A stretch of 64,000 bases of DNA, taken from contig MPNW01000095.1 of NCBI GenBank assembly GCA_011800805.1, positions 4,684 through 68,683 on the forward strand, in the 5' to 3' direction. Below the pieces are notes generated by a model that was not told where the DNA came from, ran no database searches, and was given only the letters and a program-made list of their open reading frames with translations. The translations under genes were made by a program, and so were the position numbers. The stretch is from Hirudo medicinalis (Eukaryota; Annelida; Clitellata; Hirudinida; Hirudinidae). Below, piece by piece: positions 35,716 to 50,700 of the stretch. Positions within the stretch are counted from its first letter, which is position 1. Each line of letters opens with the position of its first letter.

Positions 35716-38700
35716 TTATTTCACCTCATCTAAAAGCATTTTCTTTAGTTGCTTTAGTTGTTCTTCTAGTCTTATGTTTTGTTGTTCGATGGTCCTCATT
35801 TTCTTATCAATTCTTTCTAATTTGCCGTATCTGGGAGTTGAAGACAGGACATCATCAGAATTTCTATTCTTTGATTGAGAATCACTTTTGTTCAAAACAC
35901 TCGACATTGATTGTTGGCTTTTCATTTGTGCCCTCTTCAAATCATTATATTCCTTTTGTAATAGCCTGTTCACATAAACGTTATGTTTAAAAATAAACTA
36001 TTAGCACATAAGGGGTCATCCATAAAGGACATCCACAAAAGCCTGCTCATTTGTAACCCCCTCCCACTTGTCCACATTCGATTTGACCCCCCTGCACCCG
36101 CATCTTGTGGAAATCCGCAATTTCTTAAAACATTAAAACATTTGTGCGGTCATCCTCATTGTCCTAACCCCATTCCCCTCAAAGATCCATTTTGGACTAA
36201 ACCCCCTCCCTCCCATTTGTGCTGACGTCTTTTATGAATTGATCCCTAATACCAGGCTTTGATTAGCTAAATATCAACAATATTTTTAAAGTATTTTTAA
36301 AAATATTTAAAAAAAAAATTTGAACACGCTTTCGCATTTTACACATTTTGTAGAATGTTGCCTTGTCTCTTAAAATAATTTTAAAGAACTGTCACACTAC
36401 CAACCTGCTTTCTTCTTTTAATTCCCTGATTGTTGTTTCCAATTCATTCTTGTAATCGGCTTCAACTCCGACGAGAATATCTATCGGACTCAGTAGCTGA
36501 AATAGTGAATCCGGAATGTGTGGATAGATTAAGTTATTATTGACAAAGATGCAGAAGCATAAGTAAATTTATTTTAATTAGAGCAATGATATTTGAGCTC
36601 TTGAATACTAAGCTTAAACTTTGTTAAAACCTCAACAAAAACAAAAAGTTGAAATGAATAAAAAGTTGAGTCATTTGTTTTTACTGGGACGTCTCCCAAT
36701 ATATTCTAAACCCTTTACTAATTCTATCAAATGATTTAAATTAGAAAATTGAAGGTTATCAACATTTGAAATTCTGAATGATTTTAGATTCAAAAACCAT
36801 TTATATGAACAGGAATTTCTCACATATTTCATTGACTTTCCTTCTCGCAGACATCTACAATATTGGGCGATCAGGTTGTGCTCATCAGACCTATTAACAA
36901 AGCGGTAACTTAGAGAGAGTTTAATCACTACCTTAAACTTTTTTGAAAATCATATGTGGTTTTCTTAGCATCAACTTTATGAAAATTTTGCAGAATAATA
37001 ACAATTACATAGTAATGTTTGGAATTCTTAAGTCATGATAATCAATCTAAATGGTACCAGTTAGGTGCAACACATTCTTTCCTGTTTTCAACCTGAGCAA
37101 GTCTGATTTAAAAGTAAAAATAATTTAATAATAATAAAATTAAATTTGAGTAGAATATTAACCTAACATATGAACCAAATATTTTACGAACATCTTCAAA
37201 GAATAATGATGAATGCACATAGCAGCTTTGTATCGCTTTTTTTTTAGCACCATAAGTTATTTTGGTGAGCTTCGAGGCTAAATACAAATTGAAGGGTAGC
37301 CATGTAACTGTCCATACATAGTAATGTGTCCATAATTAGTAAGGCCAGGATTACAGCTAATGCTGGGTTGCTAGAATTCTTGCTATCAAAAACCAGAAGG
37401 CAACCATATCAATTAACACCCAGCTTTCTTTGGCCTTAATTTTTCAATAAAATGCAAAATTTATGCATACTAATTTATAAATACTACTTTAGTCACATTA
37501 ATTAAAATTGCTAAATAAAAATTGCTAAGATAAAAAGACTAAAAACATAAAAATGTGACTGAAATGAAAGTGTGATTGACTGGATTTGAAGAAAATAAAC
37601 CTGAAGGATAAAACACTGAGTATGCACTGAGCCTCCTTATTGACTTTGTTTTCTAATTGATTTTTCTTTATACTGCAAATAGTAAAATAAACACTTGTAA
37701 TTGCAATCATTTTTTAATAATATTAACATCACGAATGATTTTCGTTCGTTCGTTCGTGTACAATGAATAATAGTAACAATAATGATAATAAATAAAGTTA
37801 ATATTAACACAATTAACACTAGAATTTTAATAAAATTATTACACCGTCAGTGAAACGCAATTTTGATCTTCACCTTAAATCTGTAGTTTTTCTTTTTTTC
37901 CAACCCGAATCATTTCCGCTATCATTATTGCGACTGTAATCATCATCACTGCAAGAAAATCTGTGTCCAATGTCATCCACTGAAAGTGACCTTGATATCG
38001 GTGGTTGATTTTCGATATCAACTTTGGTCTTTCCATCTCGGATCTCATTAAACTCTGACCTTTTAATGTAGCGTTATTTAAATATCAACATAGAAACGAT
38101 AAATTAAATAATAAAAGTATAATATTCCATAAATTTAATAATTTATTCTCTGCTCATTTTGGAAAAAAATTTAGTTAATTTCTGATACAGGATGCATAGA
38201 GACGCCTTGGTTCCCGGTCGATGGCTGGCCTGAAGAGCTGAGTCTTAAGCTGATACTTGAAGAGCTCACTAGTTGGTTGTGATTGGTTGAGAGGGGGCAG
38301 ATTGTTTCAGTTGGCAGGCGAGTCATAAGTAAACCTCGCTGGGTGGTCAGGGATACGGCAGCAGTGAATGAGGTGGTTGAGATAGGGTGAGTTGGATGTC
38401 GCAAGAGTGCGACAAAAAAAAGAGTTAATGGCCAGGATTGAGGCGGATGAGTTTGGCAATGTTATTTTTGATGCCTTGGAAGGAATGAATAAGAGAGGCT
38501 GATATGCCAAAGAAGGCTTGCAGTAGTCCAGATGAGAGAGGATTAGACTGGGTGCGAGAGCAGAAGTCATATAGACTGAGAGGAACGATCGGATGTATCA
38601 GATTGCCCAGATAAGATGGTTGCAGGATTTTATTACGAAGATTTTGTTATATTTGAAACTGAGGTATGAGTCGAAGGTAACGCTGAGGAGTGTTAGGGTT

Positions 38701-41700
38701 ATAAAAGAAGGAAGGAGAGTGCCAGCAGGGCACTAAAGATAGTTTGGAAAGGGAAGAAGCTGGGAATTTGGAAATATGGGGAAGAATCGGGGAAAGAATG
38801 ATTCTTTCTAGCATATGTTAAAAAGACTGTAGATAGGTCAGGGTTAGGGTTAAGGAAATAGGCAGGGGAACTAGGTACAAGACCTGGCTTTTTTTTTTAT
38901 TAGGGGAGGACTTGAGCTCTTGAAGATGGAGGGACAAACACTAGTACTGAACGAGAGGTTAGCGGATTTGGAGAGGATTGGAAATTAACCTCTCTAGTGT
39001 ATTATATCCCAAGGTCCTAGTGAGAGTTGATGATTTGGTGGCATCTAATACAGGCAGGTATCCAAGTTTCAGGTGAGTTTTGAAGTATCTTTTGGACCTT
39101 AATTTGTTTCTGAACATCTTCGTAAGACACCTCATGTTTTCTCCAGAAGATGTCTGTTGTGAAATTTAGAATTTTGCTTATCAATCAAATTGTTACGCAT
39201 AATTGAGGGACATGAAAATTAACCATTTAATCTGTTTCAACTAATTGTGTGCTAATAAAAATATCTTGCATAAAAAATACTATTATTTTTAGCTGCTTAT
39301 GCTACAAGTATTCATACCGTTGTGTAATATTCTTGCATGGGATGAGAGATTTTGTGCCCCTTTTCACCACTAAGGCCATGGAAGAAACAGTCTTGGCAAA
39401 GGTCAAAGTTGAAGCACTTCAAGCATCTATACCTAGATTTCAAAGCAATCAATTCATTTTAAGAATGTTATTATTACTGTTATATATTTATGTTATTTAT
39501 TTATTTAAACAAGAATTGACCATTCGGAAAGTAACAAAAATAGATCGACATGAACAAAAATATAATGAAAAAAAGACCAATCATACGTGCATAATTAATG
39601 ATTAATCAGCTATAACTCAATATTGTACTATGTAGCGATTAGAATGTGATAAAATATCATCATTAAACCTAAGACCGACGATGGGGTTCCTTTTGCAGAC
39701 ATTACATCTCCTATAATGAACGGCGTCCTCCGCAGCGCACAGTCTTTCATGTACGCCTATCCAAGCCAAAGGTTGCGGCTCCATTTTCATCCAGGTGATG
39801 AAACTCTCTAGGCTGATTTCATCACGACTGCCCGTCTGCTCAAAATGTTCTGATATGACTAAACTTCAACTACTAAAAGAATATGAAACAATGTAAAATT
39901 GACGCTTATCATCCTTAGAAAGTCAACAAATTTCTCATTATTTTCAAGACCCATATTTTCTTAATTATGAATGTCCTATCTCCATTTGGAAAACTTCTAT
40001 TTTTTAAGAGGGAACGAACTCACTTTTTCCAGGCAGTTGTTAGCAGTAAGATTAACAGAATCCTCTGAAAAGGCTCTATCCTCCCCCAGATGTTTTGGTA
40101 ATTGAAGGCAGTTGTTAATCACCTTCTTCAGATGTTCCAAAGCTGTGCAACCATCTGTAAGTGTTGCTGAGTAAAGCGCTGCAAATTAGAAAACTTGGTT
40201 GAACAACTGCAAATAATACTGTAAATATCATAAAAGAATAAAGTTTACGTAGTGAATACTGAAACTGATCTTAAGAAGATTAAGAGATTAGTCGGATTTT
40301 ATTTTATATAGAATTTTTCTATATTGTATGTTGTCACTAAATAAATACTAGTACATTTCAGAGCAATATAATTACAATTTGCCTTGCAATTATTTTTCTT
40401 GAAAGCACGTTAACATTTATAAAACATTTTACTGAGCCATCAGCAGATGAATAGTTATTTTTGTTGTACGTCATTAAATAAAAATGGTGATATTTTTTAA
40501 AGAATTTGTGATTTCTTTATAAATTTGAATTGATCACTTTGAAACTAACCTTTATATTTATTCTCCAAACTCCCTGACGAGAGAAGCACAAGAAATGTCA
40601 CGACACAAGATGATTCTATCTGTCCTTTTCTGGAACTTTTAAAATTGAATTAATAAATAACTGTTCAAAGAAACGGATAGTGTGAAATTTTATTATTAAA
40701 TGTTAGATAAAATATGATAAAAAGATATGATTTATTCTCTTCCACGGCAACAAGAAAGAAATGTAATAAAATATTTACCTGTCAAACAAGTGCAAGAGAC
40801 AATTAAGGGTGAGTTCAATCCAAAGAGATGCGCCACAGGCTTCAGAACTCTGTTGTCGAGACAATCTTTCAGCTTTGAATGATTCTTGCATATCTTTGCT
40901 CAGTTGTTCATTAGGATCCAGGTGATCCAAGAGTTTTGACAGCAGGTAGCAGTAGTCAGACACAGAGAGAACCGAGGACGATGTGAGATTCAAGGAAGCA
41001 CTTTCTTTGAAAAATGAGACTACATCTTCTAGCAACACCTTGTCCACTGTTGTTTTGATCAAATTTTAAATGTATTAATAGACATGACAATTGTATTAAC
41101 AGTAAATATAAAAACGATTCAACAAACTTGCGATTAATCCATTATTATTTATGTAGTGTTATTGTTGTAATTTCATAGCCTCATTGCTTTGCAATTACTG
41201 ACAAGCATGCGAGAGAATGAAATAAGTTGAAAACGTTATAATACGTTTATACCATTTCAATGACAAATTAGGTACTTTCAAATCGTTTGCATATCATGTA
41301 GTAATGTAAAATTAGTAAGTATTAAGACTAGTAAGACTACATTAGCGTTAAAATATAATATATTTTGCTTGAAATTGGCATTGAAAGACAGGATATTTGC
41401 AAGACACGAAATGTGGTAATGAAATGGTGTGATATAGTTCACGCTAATTATTACTTAGTAATTTCTTTCGTATCATCCTTAGTTTCATGGCCATCCTATA
41501 TGCTGAAAACTTGATGCTGTTCATTCCATCTGTGTGTTATGAATGCAAAAATTAATAGTTGTATTAGTTGTAATTAGTAAATGCATTATATATCAAGTGA
41601 TAAACTAGAACAAATCTTACGCATTAACTATCAAGTTGTGATGCTAGACGTTATAATTTATGACTTTAAAACGCTTACAATAGTGACCAAAACAATTTGT

Positions 41701-44700
41701 TAATTAAAGCATGAGAGAATTCAAAGCATTTACCAATGTCTCTGAAAAGTGAACTTATCTCTGGGTGGTCCCACTGTGTTTTCTCTTGACTGTGGCTGAT
41801 AGTAATGACAATAGTTGTGAGGACCGTGGTAATGATGATGGTAATGGCATTTCTTAAGAAGTAATAATATTGGCCAATAAAGAATAATTGTAAACAAGGC
41901 ATGCAGTGACCATTTGCTTAGATTATCATTGCCATAAACATGAAAATTTCAGATCAACTTAGCAATAGTACCTTAGTAATGATTTCGCATAACAATAATA
42001 ATAATAATAATAACAAAAGTAATAGTAGCAATAATGTTAACATTAAAACAATAACAATAATAATGACAATAATTGGAAAAAATGAAAAATAATGTGATGA
42101 TTGTAGACCAAGAGTCAGATCTTAGTTTGGTTAAGATTTGATTATATTTTCTTGTAATTGTTGTCAAGTGATGTTGATAATGAAGCGGTGATGATGACAA
42201 AGTCAAACTCACTTTATGTAATAAGGAACAGGATGATCACCATCCGTTAATGTTCTCTCCCACGGATATGAGACTGTCACTGGTAGAGCAAAACAATGCA
42301 TTCATTCATCTCTTCTTAAGATAGATCACTTTGGCGTTGATATTGATAATGATAGAACCGGGCATGAGCATCGAGCTTACATATTTTTAAAAATACTTTT
42401 TGCAGATAATTTTTCTGGAGAGAAAACTATAAAGTTAAAGAAAAAGTACTTGTAATCGAGAAAATATTGAAACAGCCATGTGACGATCCAACGACTAAGT
42501 GACAAAAGTTTAAATCGTGAGAAGTGTAGTCACTTGTAAGTTTTTTTTTTATTTAGGAACTACATAGGAAAGCAGAATGAAATTCAGGTCAGTCAGTTGT
42601 TCAAGTCTTTACACACTACTTGATTGCAACCACCTCTCGAACCGAATATTTTTATTATTCATAACTTTTGTAATAATAAAACAAAAATATTAATAACTTA
42701 GAAATATCAGTAACCGCGCGCTAGTTAGCGTTAAAAAAGCTAGACTTTTGGTCTTTTGGTCGTGCGCAAAAAAAGCAGCAGTCGCCTTTGGGGTTATTCA
42801 TAAAGGACATCCACAAAAACTTGTTCAGTTTTAACACCCCTTTTCCACATTAGTCCACTTCCCCCCTCGAAATTTGTCACCAATTTTCTAGCACATTTGT
42901 ACGGATGTCTTTTAAGGATGTTTCCTTTGTCGTGTTCGCAACTCAGCTTGTAATATCACCAGCGCGCCCCTGGGAGCGAGCAACATAAAAATTGTCAATA
43001 AAACATGCCTATGATGATATATAAATGATTTATAATTACAATCAAAATAAAATTCATATTAACTAGAAAGTTGAGCTTCCGAAAATGGACATATTTCGTC
43101 CAATTTGCTTTTCAGTGCTTTCGTCTTCTCAACTAACGATTTATCCAAGGTTGAAATCCTGATCAAAAAATACATCTTAAATATATTATATAACCTCAAC
43201 AATAAGAATAAGAGTTAATTTATAATATTTAGATACATATTTGGTTGTCGTTAAGGTTGTTGAATAATAAAAATCACCTAGTCATACGATGATATCGAAT
43301 GACCTAAGATCCACGCAAAATTAATAATACATTATCATCACTTAAAGGTTAGAACTCCAAATACATAAAAAAAAATCATAATTGTTGTCCTACAAATATT
43401 AAAACCAGTAATATTTTCGTGTTTCTGTGGTGCATAGCCATGCTTAATTTTTGCCAATTAATTTACACAGCTTACAAATCTAATACATATTCCCAAAGGT
43501 GCGTTTTGGCGCGCATTCCCAAAGAAATGTGAAAGCCCTTAATTAAGCACCGAGTTAAATCCTCGGATGCACTTATATCAGCATCAAGATTCATCAGCCC
43601 AAGGTTTAAGCCAATTACCTGCTTCCAATATCTTTGCACTGTGAGTCAATTTGTTTTGAGATCAACATTCTCTCCGAGTCACTTGGACAACTTAGGCCCT
43701 CTAGTTGTGCCCTCAACGAGCCTGCTTCTGATTGGACTATCTGTTAAAATAAATATGATTAGAAAAGTTTTTTTACATGTTCATTTCAATTCTCAACAGG
43801 AGGTTGCGCGGGCACTAACAATGTGAGGAAGACAACAAAAAAAAGGACAAGAAAGAAGGAACTCTTAATCGTCTGTAAATGGCAGAATTGACAATATCCC
43901 CAATTAGATGCGATTCAACTGGTGAAGATTTTGGTAGCGTTAATTGCAATTATAATGGCAATGGCAACGGCGAAGAAGACGACAACAACAACAACAACAA
44001 TAATAATAATAATAATATCTGAATTTCAACTGCGACATTATCCAGAAAGTGTTTCGACAGTATGTAAGTCCTTTCATTAATTAAATACTTGTTTAAACTC
44101 ATTATAAAACTTGAAAAATGAAATCTAATTAAACGCGGTAAGTGAAACAACTACCTTAATACTAGAAAGTTCGCTTTCCAATTGACTTCTTGTAGGGTGG
44201 AGGAGGGGTTTCCATTGAGAAATAATACTGTTAAGGCGTTTTAAGGTTATGTTCATGCTATTTATTGCGTCCTGCTGTCTTTTTGCCCTCTGGTTGAATT
44301 GTGAATACAGCAATGAATTACATAGTTGACAATGATAAAGAGGGTTAAAGTTACATTAGAAGAAGATGTTGCGAAACGATCGCAACGCTCATTAATGATG
44401 ATTACATTAACAATCACAAACTCACCTCAAGTAGCTTCGTTTTATCACCAATAATTTGATCAAACATGGATTTGAAATAAAGAACAATTTCCTGAAAGTT
44501 CTCCTGTGAATCCTTGATGCCTGGTAACAAATAAATACATTTAGAAATATAAATTGGGCTGAAAATCACAAAATTATGATAATGTATTGATTTAAGACCT
44601 ATGATAATGCAAAGGGTGGTTCAATTGAATATACTGAATAGCTTGATAAATGACATTTACATGGAAGTTTCAGCAACAGGTAATACAACCATCTTGCAGA

Positions 44701-47700
44701 ACTGGATAGTTACTAAATAAATCCAATCGTAAATGAGCCTCCTGACTCCAAAGTCCGAAACAATCGTGAGTGGTGGTTACTTTTAGTTTTACAATTTTTT
44801 TAGTATTGTAAAGGTGATTGTAAATTATAAAAGTTAATTTGTATTTCTTGTCTGTGTCAATTTTCTTTGTTGTGACGAACCTTCGACGAGTCTGTTACTT
44901 TGTTGGGTAATAGCGGAAGTTTCGGAAGCTTCTTTTTTTATCATTTTCAGCCTCAAAGCCTGATGAAAATAAATCATTAGGATTAACTTTAAATAAAAGT
45001 TTAACAAACCAAACAAAACTTATTTTTGTTTACGATAGTGACAACTATAAACTATAATTTAAATCTTTAAAAATGTTCAATTATTTAAGAAAACTCGCGA
45101 TGGAATCACATCTCACTTCGAGCTCTTCAATTTGACTTTTCAATCCATCTAAATCCTCTGGAATGCTTTCTTTAATTAGTCTCAATTCTTTCTTCAATCC
45201 TTCCACCCATCTGTCTATTTCAGCTTCCTTTTCATTATTTGAACTTTTTCTGACACAGCTTACCCTGTTCATCCTACAAAAGAAAGACAACAAGTTAATG
45301 ATATGTTGAAACTCATAAGCGACGCAAGCCAAATACCTCCTGTGGGTTTAAAAGAAACACTAAGAATTCATATCTATCTCCTAGCCGCTTGTCGTACATA
45401 GCGCTAGGGAGCATGAGCTGTCCCGATTTTTTGTAATTAACGAACAACATTTAAATTGTTTATTCACCTTATTTAGCTTTAAAATCAGTTTATTAAGCTT
45501 AATTATAAATTATTGTGCATTTTTATAGGTTAAAAATTATCTGCAGAAGCAAGGCAAATGTTTTATTGAATTGTTTTATTAGGTATCATTATGCTTTAGC
45601 GTGAAGTTGCGAACATGGATGCATATCGGAATTTGATCGGCGGTATTCTAGCATCTTGCAATTTGTTTAAACCCATTCATCATATTGCAATATTCCGTAT
45701 GAAGAAATTTTTCAGGCATTTGTGCAGTAAGGGGCCTATCTTTTATCGCAACACTTTTTCACTCTATTCATATTAATTTATTCTTCCAAATGTTTCAACT
45801 AGGCATAATTAATTAAGTCATCTCGCAGCAAAGACATTTATATTGTAAAAAGAAAGTTGACACTAACAGAAACTCCGTTGATCTCCAGCGGTTCTCTAGG
45901 AATTGGATATTTCGAAGAAGGAGTGAATTATCTTCATGCATAAACTGATGCATGGCGCCTTCAGCCCTTGACTTGAAAGTGTGGATTTTTTCCACGATGA
46001 ATTTCGTCTAAGGGTTTAGAAGAAATTGTAACGCCATTAAAAATAACATTTTGTAATAATAGAACTAATCTATTTGGTAGATACTAAATTTAATGATTAA
46101 TGACATCATTTCTCTGCAATATTCTTCAGTGAGTTAGTAAATGAACTTTCAAACATAACATTAAATTCCACCTACGATCTCTCTATCTCTCTCTAAAGTT
46201 CGATTTAACCTATTTTAGAAAAAGTAAGGGAAAAATTAAGTATTCGAATATATTTCAATATTTAGCATAAGATCTTTTTACTAAAATTACTTACAAACAA
46301 ATGAATAGCATGTTTAGCAACAAGTAGTGTGACAAAACAATCTCAAAACCTCAATATCTAGAGTTTGACTGGGCTCAATCGAAACTTCACCCTTTTCGCT
46401 GCCTCGAGTAGTTTCAAGCATGACCTTTCTCTCCAATGCTTCCATCTTTTTCATCAGTTCATCGAAAACTGAATTTAATTGGTTTGATTCCCGAAGGATG
46501 TCTTCTAAATTCAGTTTCCTTCCAAGAGCAATTGAATCACACTCCGACTTGCAGTAACGCACTTTTTCTTCTTTGAATGTAAACATTATGTCAGAAATAC
46601 AATTAATATGTTAAAATTAAATAGTAACTGTCGCAATCATGATATTAACTGCGTTTATTTTGTCAATTATGTGACACCATATGATATGTATTTAGTATTA
46701 ATGAACAAATGGAAAATGATCCACTTTCTTCATTTGAGACCAGTTCGTTCTCAAAAAAAGGTAAAGGAAAATAATGCATTTAAATAATAATTGTTTTTAA
46801 AGCTAACTTCTTCAAATATTTATTTTTATTACACATTCCTTACTTTAATTGATAAACCTAAATACCTAATGATAGCAATGCTTCAACATTGCTACAATTA
46901 TCAGACTTTTCAGAACAGCGGCTTATCACTTCGGTCGTTTTTGCCTCAATGTCTTCCATGTTTTCCTGTTAAATTGTTAAAAGTTAGTGCTAAAAATTAA
47001 TATAATTATTCAGTTGTAATATAGTAAAACCTGTCAAAAGTTGTTCAATATTAGCATCCATAGAATATACAAATAGACATAACATTGTGGCGAATTACAT
47101 GCAATGGAAATAATAATAATAATATTAAATATTATAATAATTATATAATATAATATGATATAATTAAATATATATGATATAATTAAATATATATTAATAT
47201 AATTATTATAATAGGTACCCAAATAATTCTTTCAAACAACAACCTCGTAGCTTAACCTCGAGCGAGCGGTCGCGGCTATTTTCGCGAATACTCGGTAATT
47301 TTACGAAATTTGCGTCATTTTTTTTTTTTTTACGATTTTGTGTCCCCTGCATTCCGTCCATGATTGTTATTCGTAACTTAAAAGGGGAAAGCCAGAAGTT
47401 GAGAATCTAAATTTTCGACATTAACGCCTTCTCTCATTTAGATGTCATAACTTCATAAAAGCAGGAGGTAAAGAAGTGAATCGAGGTGCATTTGCTTCGG
47501 CGATGTCTACTGCTTTTTTTGTGACTGCTTTTCTTTCCTTAATTCAAGGTCCAAGGAGATCTCGGGCCCTTAAACCTTTCGGAGAGGTTTTCGGATGTTG
47601 CATGTTATGTTGTCAGGCAGACAAAAACTCCCTCCCACAACTGAAAACTTAATATGGTCTATTGTTAAACGACTCAAGCCATCCATGTAGTAAGAACGAC

Positions 47701-50700
47701 GGACAAAATTTAGGGAAAACCAAAAATGGGAGGGGATACTTTAAATTAAACATTTAACCCGAAAAAGCTGAAATGAACGAATATTCTAAAATTAATTTAT
47801 AGCTTTAATCTTAAAACTGCATTTTCATATCCTTTTCTCGAGACCAATTTAGGCGTGCTTTTATTCAAGTAGCTACGACATGTTTTAGCTTATCAAATAC
47901 AGCTTACGTCTTTATTTACATATTTTACTTATTGTTTGCATATTTGTTATCAAAAATTATTTAGTTGTTATGGTTAATAATACAACTTTGAAGAAAAAGC
48001 AAAGATAGAAAAATGAATATCACCAAGGATTTTGCACACCTTGAGTGCAGATATGGTTCTCTCAATTGTGCTTATGTCGCAAAGAACGATCTTTGTCCGA
48101 TTACTCTGTAGCATGACTTCGACTGAAGAACAGAAACTCCTCACAACTTCATCGACATCGGACGACCCGCTTGTCTGGGATGCCAAGCAACTAACAAAAG
48201 TTGCAAACGCAGACTCACTGTTCGAGACGTCATTCAATGAAAAATTCTTGCTATCCACTGGTTCGTATGAATCATCTGAGGTCGAGAGGTATGTATACAT
48301 ATATATATATTACTACATCTAATATATGTATATACATAATATAAAAGATATAAAACCAAACCCTTTTAATTTTTGATGGTTAAAACTAAGCTGGACTAAA
48401 TTAAATAAGGTATAAAGATATAAAGGTAAGTAAGGGCATCGAATGAACAAAAAAGCTCACCAACGGAATCGACTTGGAGGACGTTGTTCAACCTCTCCAG
48501 TGCTCTCACCTGATTTTTCAAAGCCACCCATAGCGACAATTTAGAACCGACATCGTAGACATCAGAGTTCTCTAACAATTTTATGATGTCACTTTCATCT
48601 TTGGCGGTCGCCAAAATAGCTTTGAGGTGATCGTAACTCTGTTGACTGCAGCTTAGGGTATCGTTCATTAGCTGCAAGCAAAATTTTAATGCTTTTCTTT
48701 AATTGAGCTTGTTAATTATATACTATCATTAACTACTTTAGATTTATAATATTTAATTTTATAATATAGAAATCAAATGATTGAAATATAACAAATAAAT
48801 ACTTAAATACATTTGAGACTTATACAAATAATCCTACTTTTTAATATCACATGCAAATGTAACATTTAATGTTTAGTCTGTTAAGTTTCAAGACTATAAT
48901 TTTGCAAAAACTCAAGTTCCCTTAAATCTGACATTATGTCCGAAAAAGATTTAAAAGTTAATGCTAACAAAAGTAATCCAATTTTCGAGTATAAAACCAA
49001 ACATTAAAAAGCTATCACTAAAAATAAAATGAATTTTAATCATTGTTGAGTCAGTCAGAGATTAGTCAAAGAAAGTTACATGTGCTATCAATTAACATAA
49101 ATTAAGGTTGAAGGATGAGCCAAAGTAGTTTAAAGCAAAACCCAAGGCATGGGAACCATCGGGTTGGATGGATTCTCAACATTTTGTGTTATTAGAACCA
49201 TATATTTTCATCAAATAAATATTTTAATTTTTTTTAATTTTCAAATGCAGAGAACAAAGATAGGGATGTTGTCAAACCATAAATTTTTCATACTTGGATG
49301 ATTTCGTTCTCGTCCTTCATGGCAGTGTTATTGATGTGGAACAGTTTCTGAACCTTGTCGATGCTTGACTGAATGTCTGCCAGTTCCATTTTATTTTGTT
49401 CCACTTCGCTCAAATATTTTTCTAATTTCAATTTCCTTCTGCATATTTTGATGAAAGCCTAAATAAAATTTAGACTTTTCGTAAGTAAGTACATAAATAT
49501 TGTGTCATCAAATGCATTCAATATACAATAAACTAGCTTTACTTATGTGAAATTCCTTCTAAATGACCTCTCTCCATCTATCAATCACCTTATTAAGAGG
49601 GCCGGTCAAGACATTGCAATCTTCAATAATTCCAATGCTGTAGCAGAGAGTATCAGAAGACTTTAGAAGTTTTTCTGAAATTTTCTGCCACGCGCTCCTC
49701 AATTCTCCAAGAGCTCTCAACACATTCTTGAACATTAATTCAATCACTTTATTTTATAAATTTTAATTTACAAATCATAAATTTAATTCTTTGATCTCAG
49801 TGCTTGTGATTGTTGAATAACAGCCCATGTAGATAAAGGAATTCGCATTTAGCTTATGAAGTGTTTTCATGTTGAAGGTCTTAATTAATGTTTTTTATCA
49901 TTCTTAAATTGAAATTAAATATCTTACATTACTCTCACTGTGGGCTCTCAGGAGATCTTTCTTCGTGAAAACATTAACAGGATCACTCAAACATGATTTA
50001 GTGTCAGTCAATCTTCTCTGAGCCTCTTCGTGGATAGCATCGACGCTTTCTTTAATGGGAAATTCAATCCTGCAAAGATCGACTGGATAATGACTTCAAA
50101 CTCTGTATGTATGGACATTCTAAACCAAGTAATCTTAAATGCACAAAGTCAGAAATAATGGCTTCAATCGTTGTTTTGTTTGCATATTTGACACCAGAAT
50201 ACTTAACCAAACAAATATTCAATATCTTTTCTTTCATAATTTTTAATAATTTCTTCTATTATTCCTACCATTTTCTTGGTAATGTCTCCATGCATGATCT
50301 AATCTTTTGGAGAGCATCATTTGCCAATGATGCATCTTTACTTTCACTTTCAAAGACAGCGGCGGATCTAGACTTGGCTTCTTTATAAAAAATTTCAGCC
50401 ATTCTTACTTCATCTGCTATTGCCTTCGCAAACAAATTAATATAAATTAAATAAACATAAATTCAAAAGAATTCAAAAGAGAATTGATAAAATAGATCAG
50501 TATTTATTATAAAGCACCCCAGAGAGAAATGTGATATTATCATTCCGGTACCAGAAGCATTTTTTCATTTTATTTTATGTACATTTTATGTACAGCCTTT
50601 CAAGAGGGAAGACCTTTGGGTCATCCTTGAAATGATGTTGCGTTGAAAATAATTTAGTTTTGATTTGAATTTTACCTATCATACTTGATGTTAAATAAAT

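Larger units (their letters stand above)
35716..38062 (-). other. DMD: Dystrophin C-terminal coiled-coil exons
   Basis: Exons ~38062-37874, 36890-36824, 36496-36405 and 35965-35716 join in phase. The first is Ser/Asp-rich and not conserved. Then comes [19 protein letters not shown], the family's motif just before the coiled coil, followed by two heptad-rich segments ([20 protein letters not shown] and [20 protein letters not shown]) that in vertebrates bind dystrobrevin. The protein ends shortly after, without the long vertebrate C-terminal tail. Confidence 0.88.

Noticed and set aside
41973..44150. Short minus-strand open frames with long Leu/Ile runs
   Set aside because: They are translations of AAT/CAA microsatellites in dystrophin introns.
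47000..47960. A nested gene in the long dystrophin intron
   Set aside because: No open frame with homology or splice support; only AT-rich and T-rich tracts are seen.
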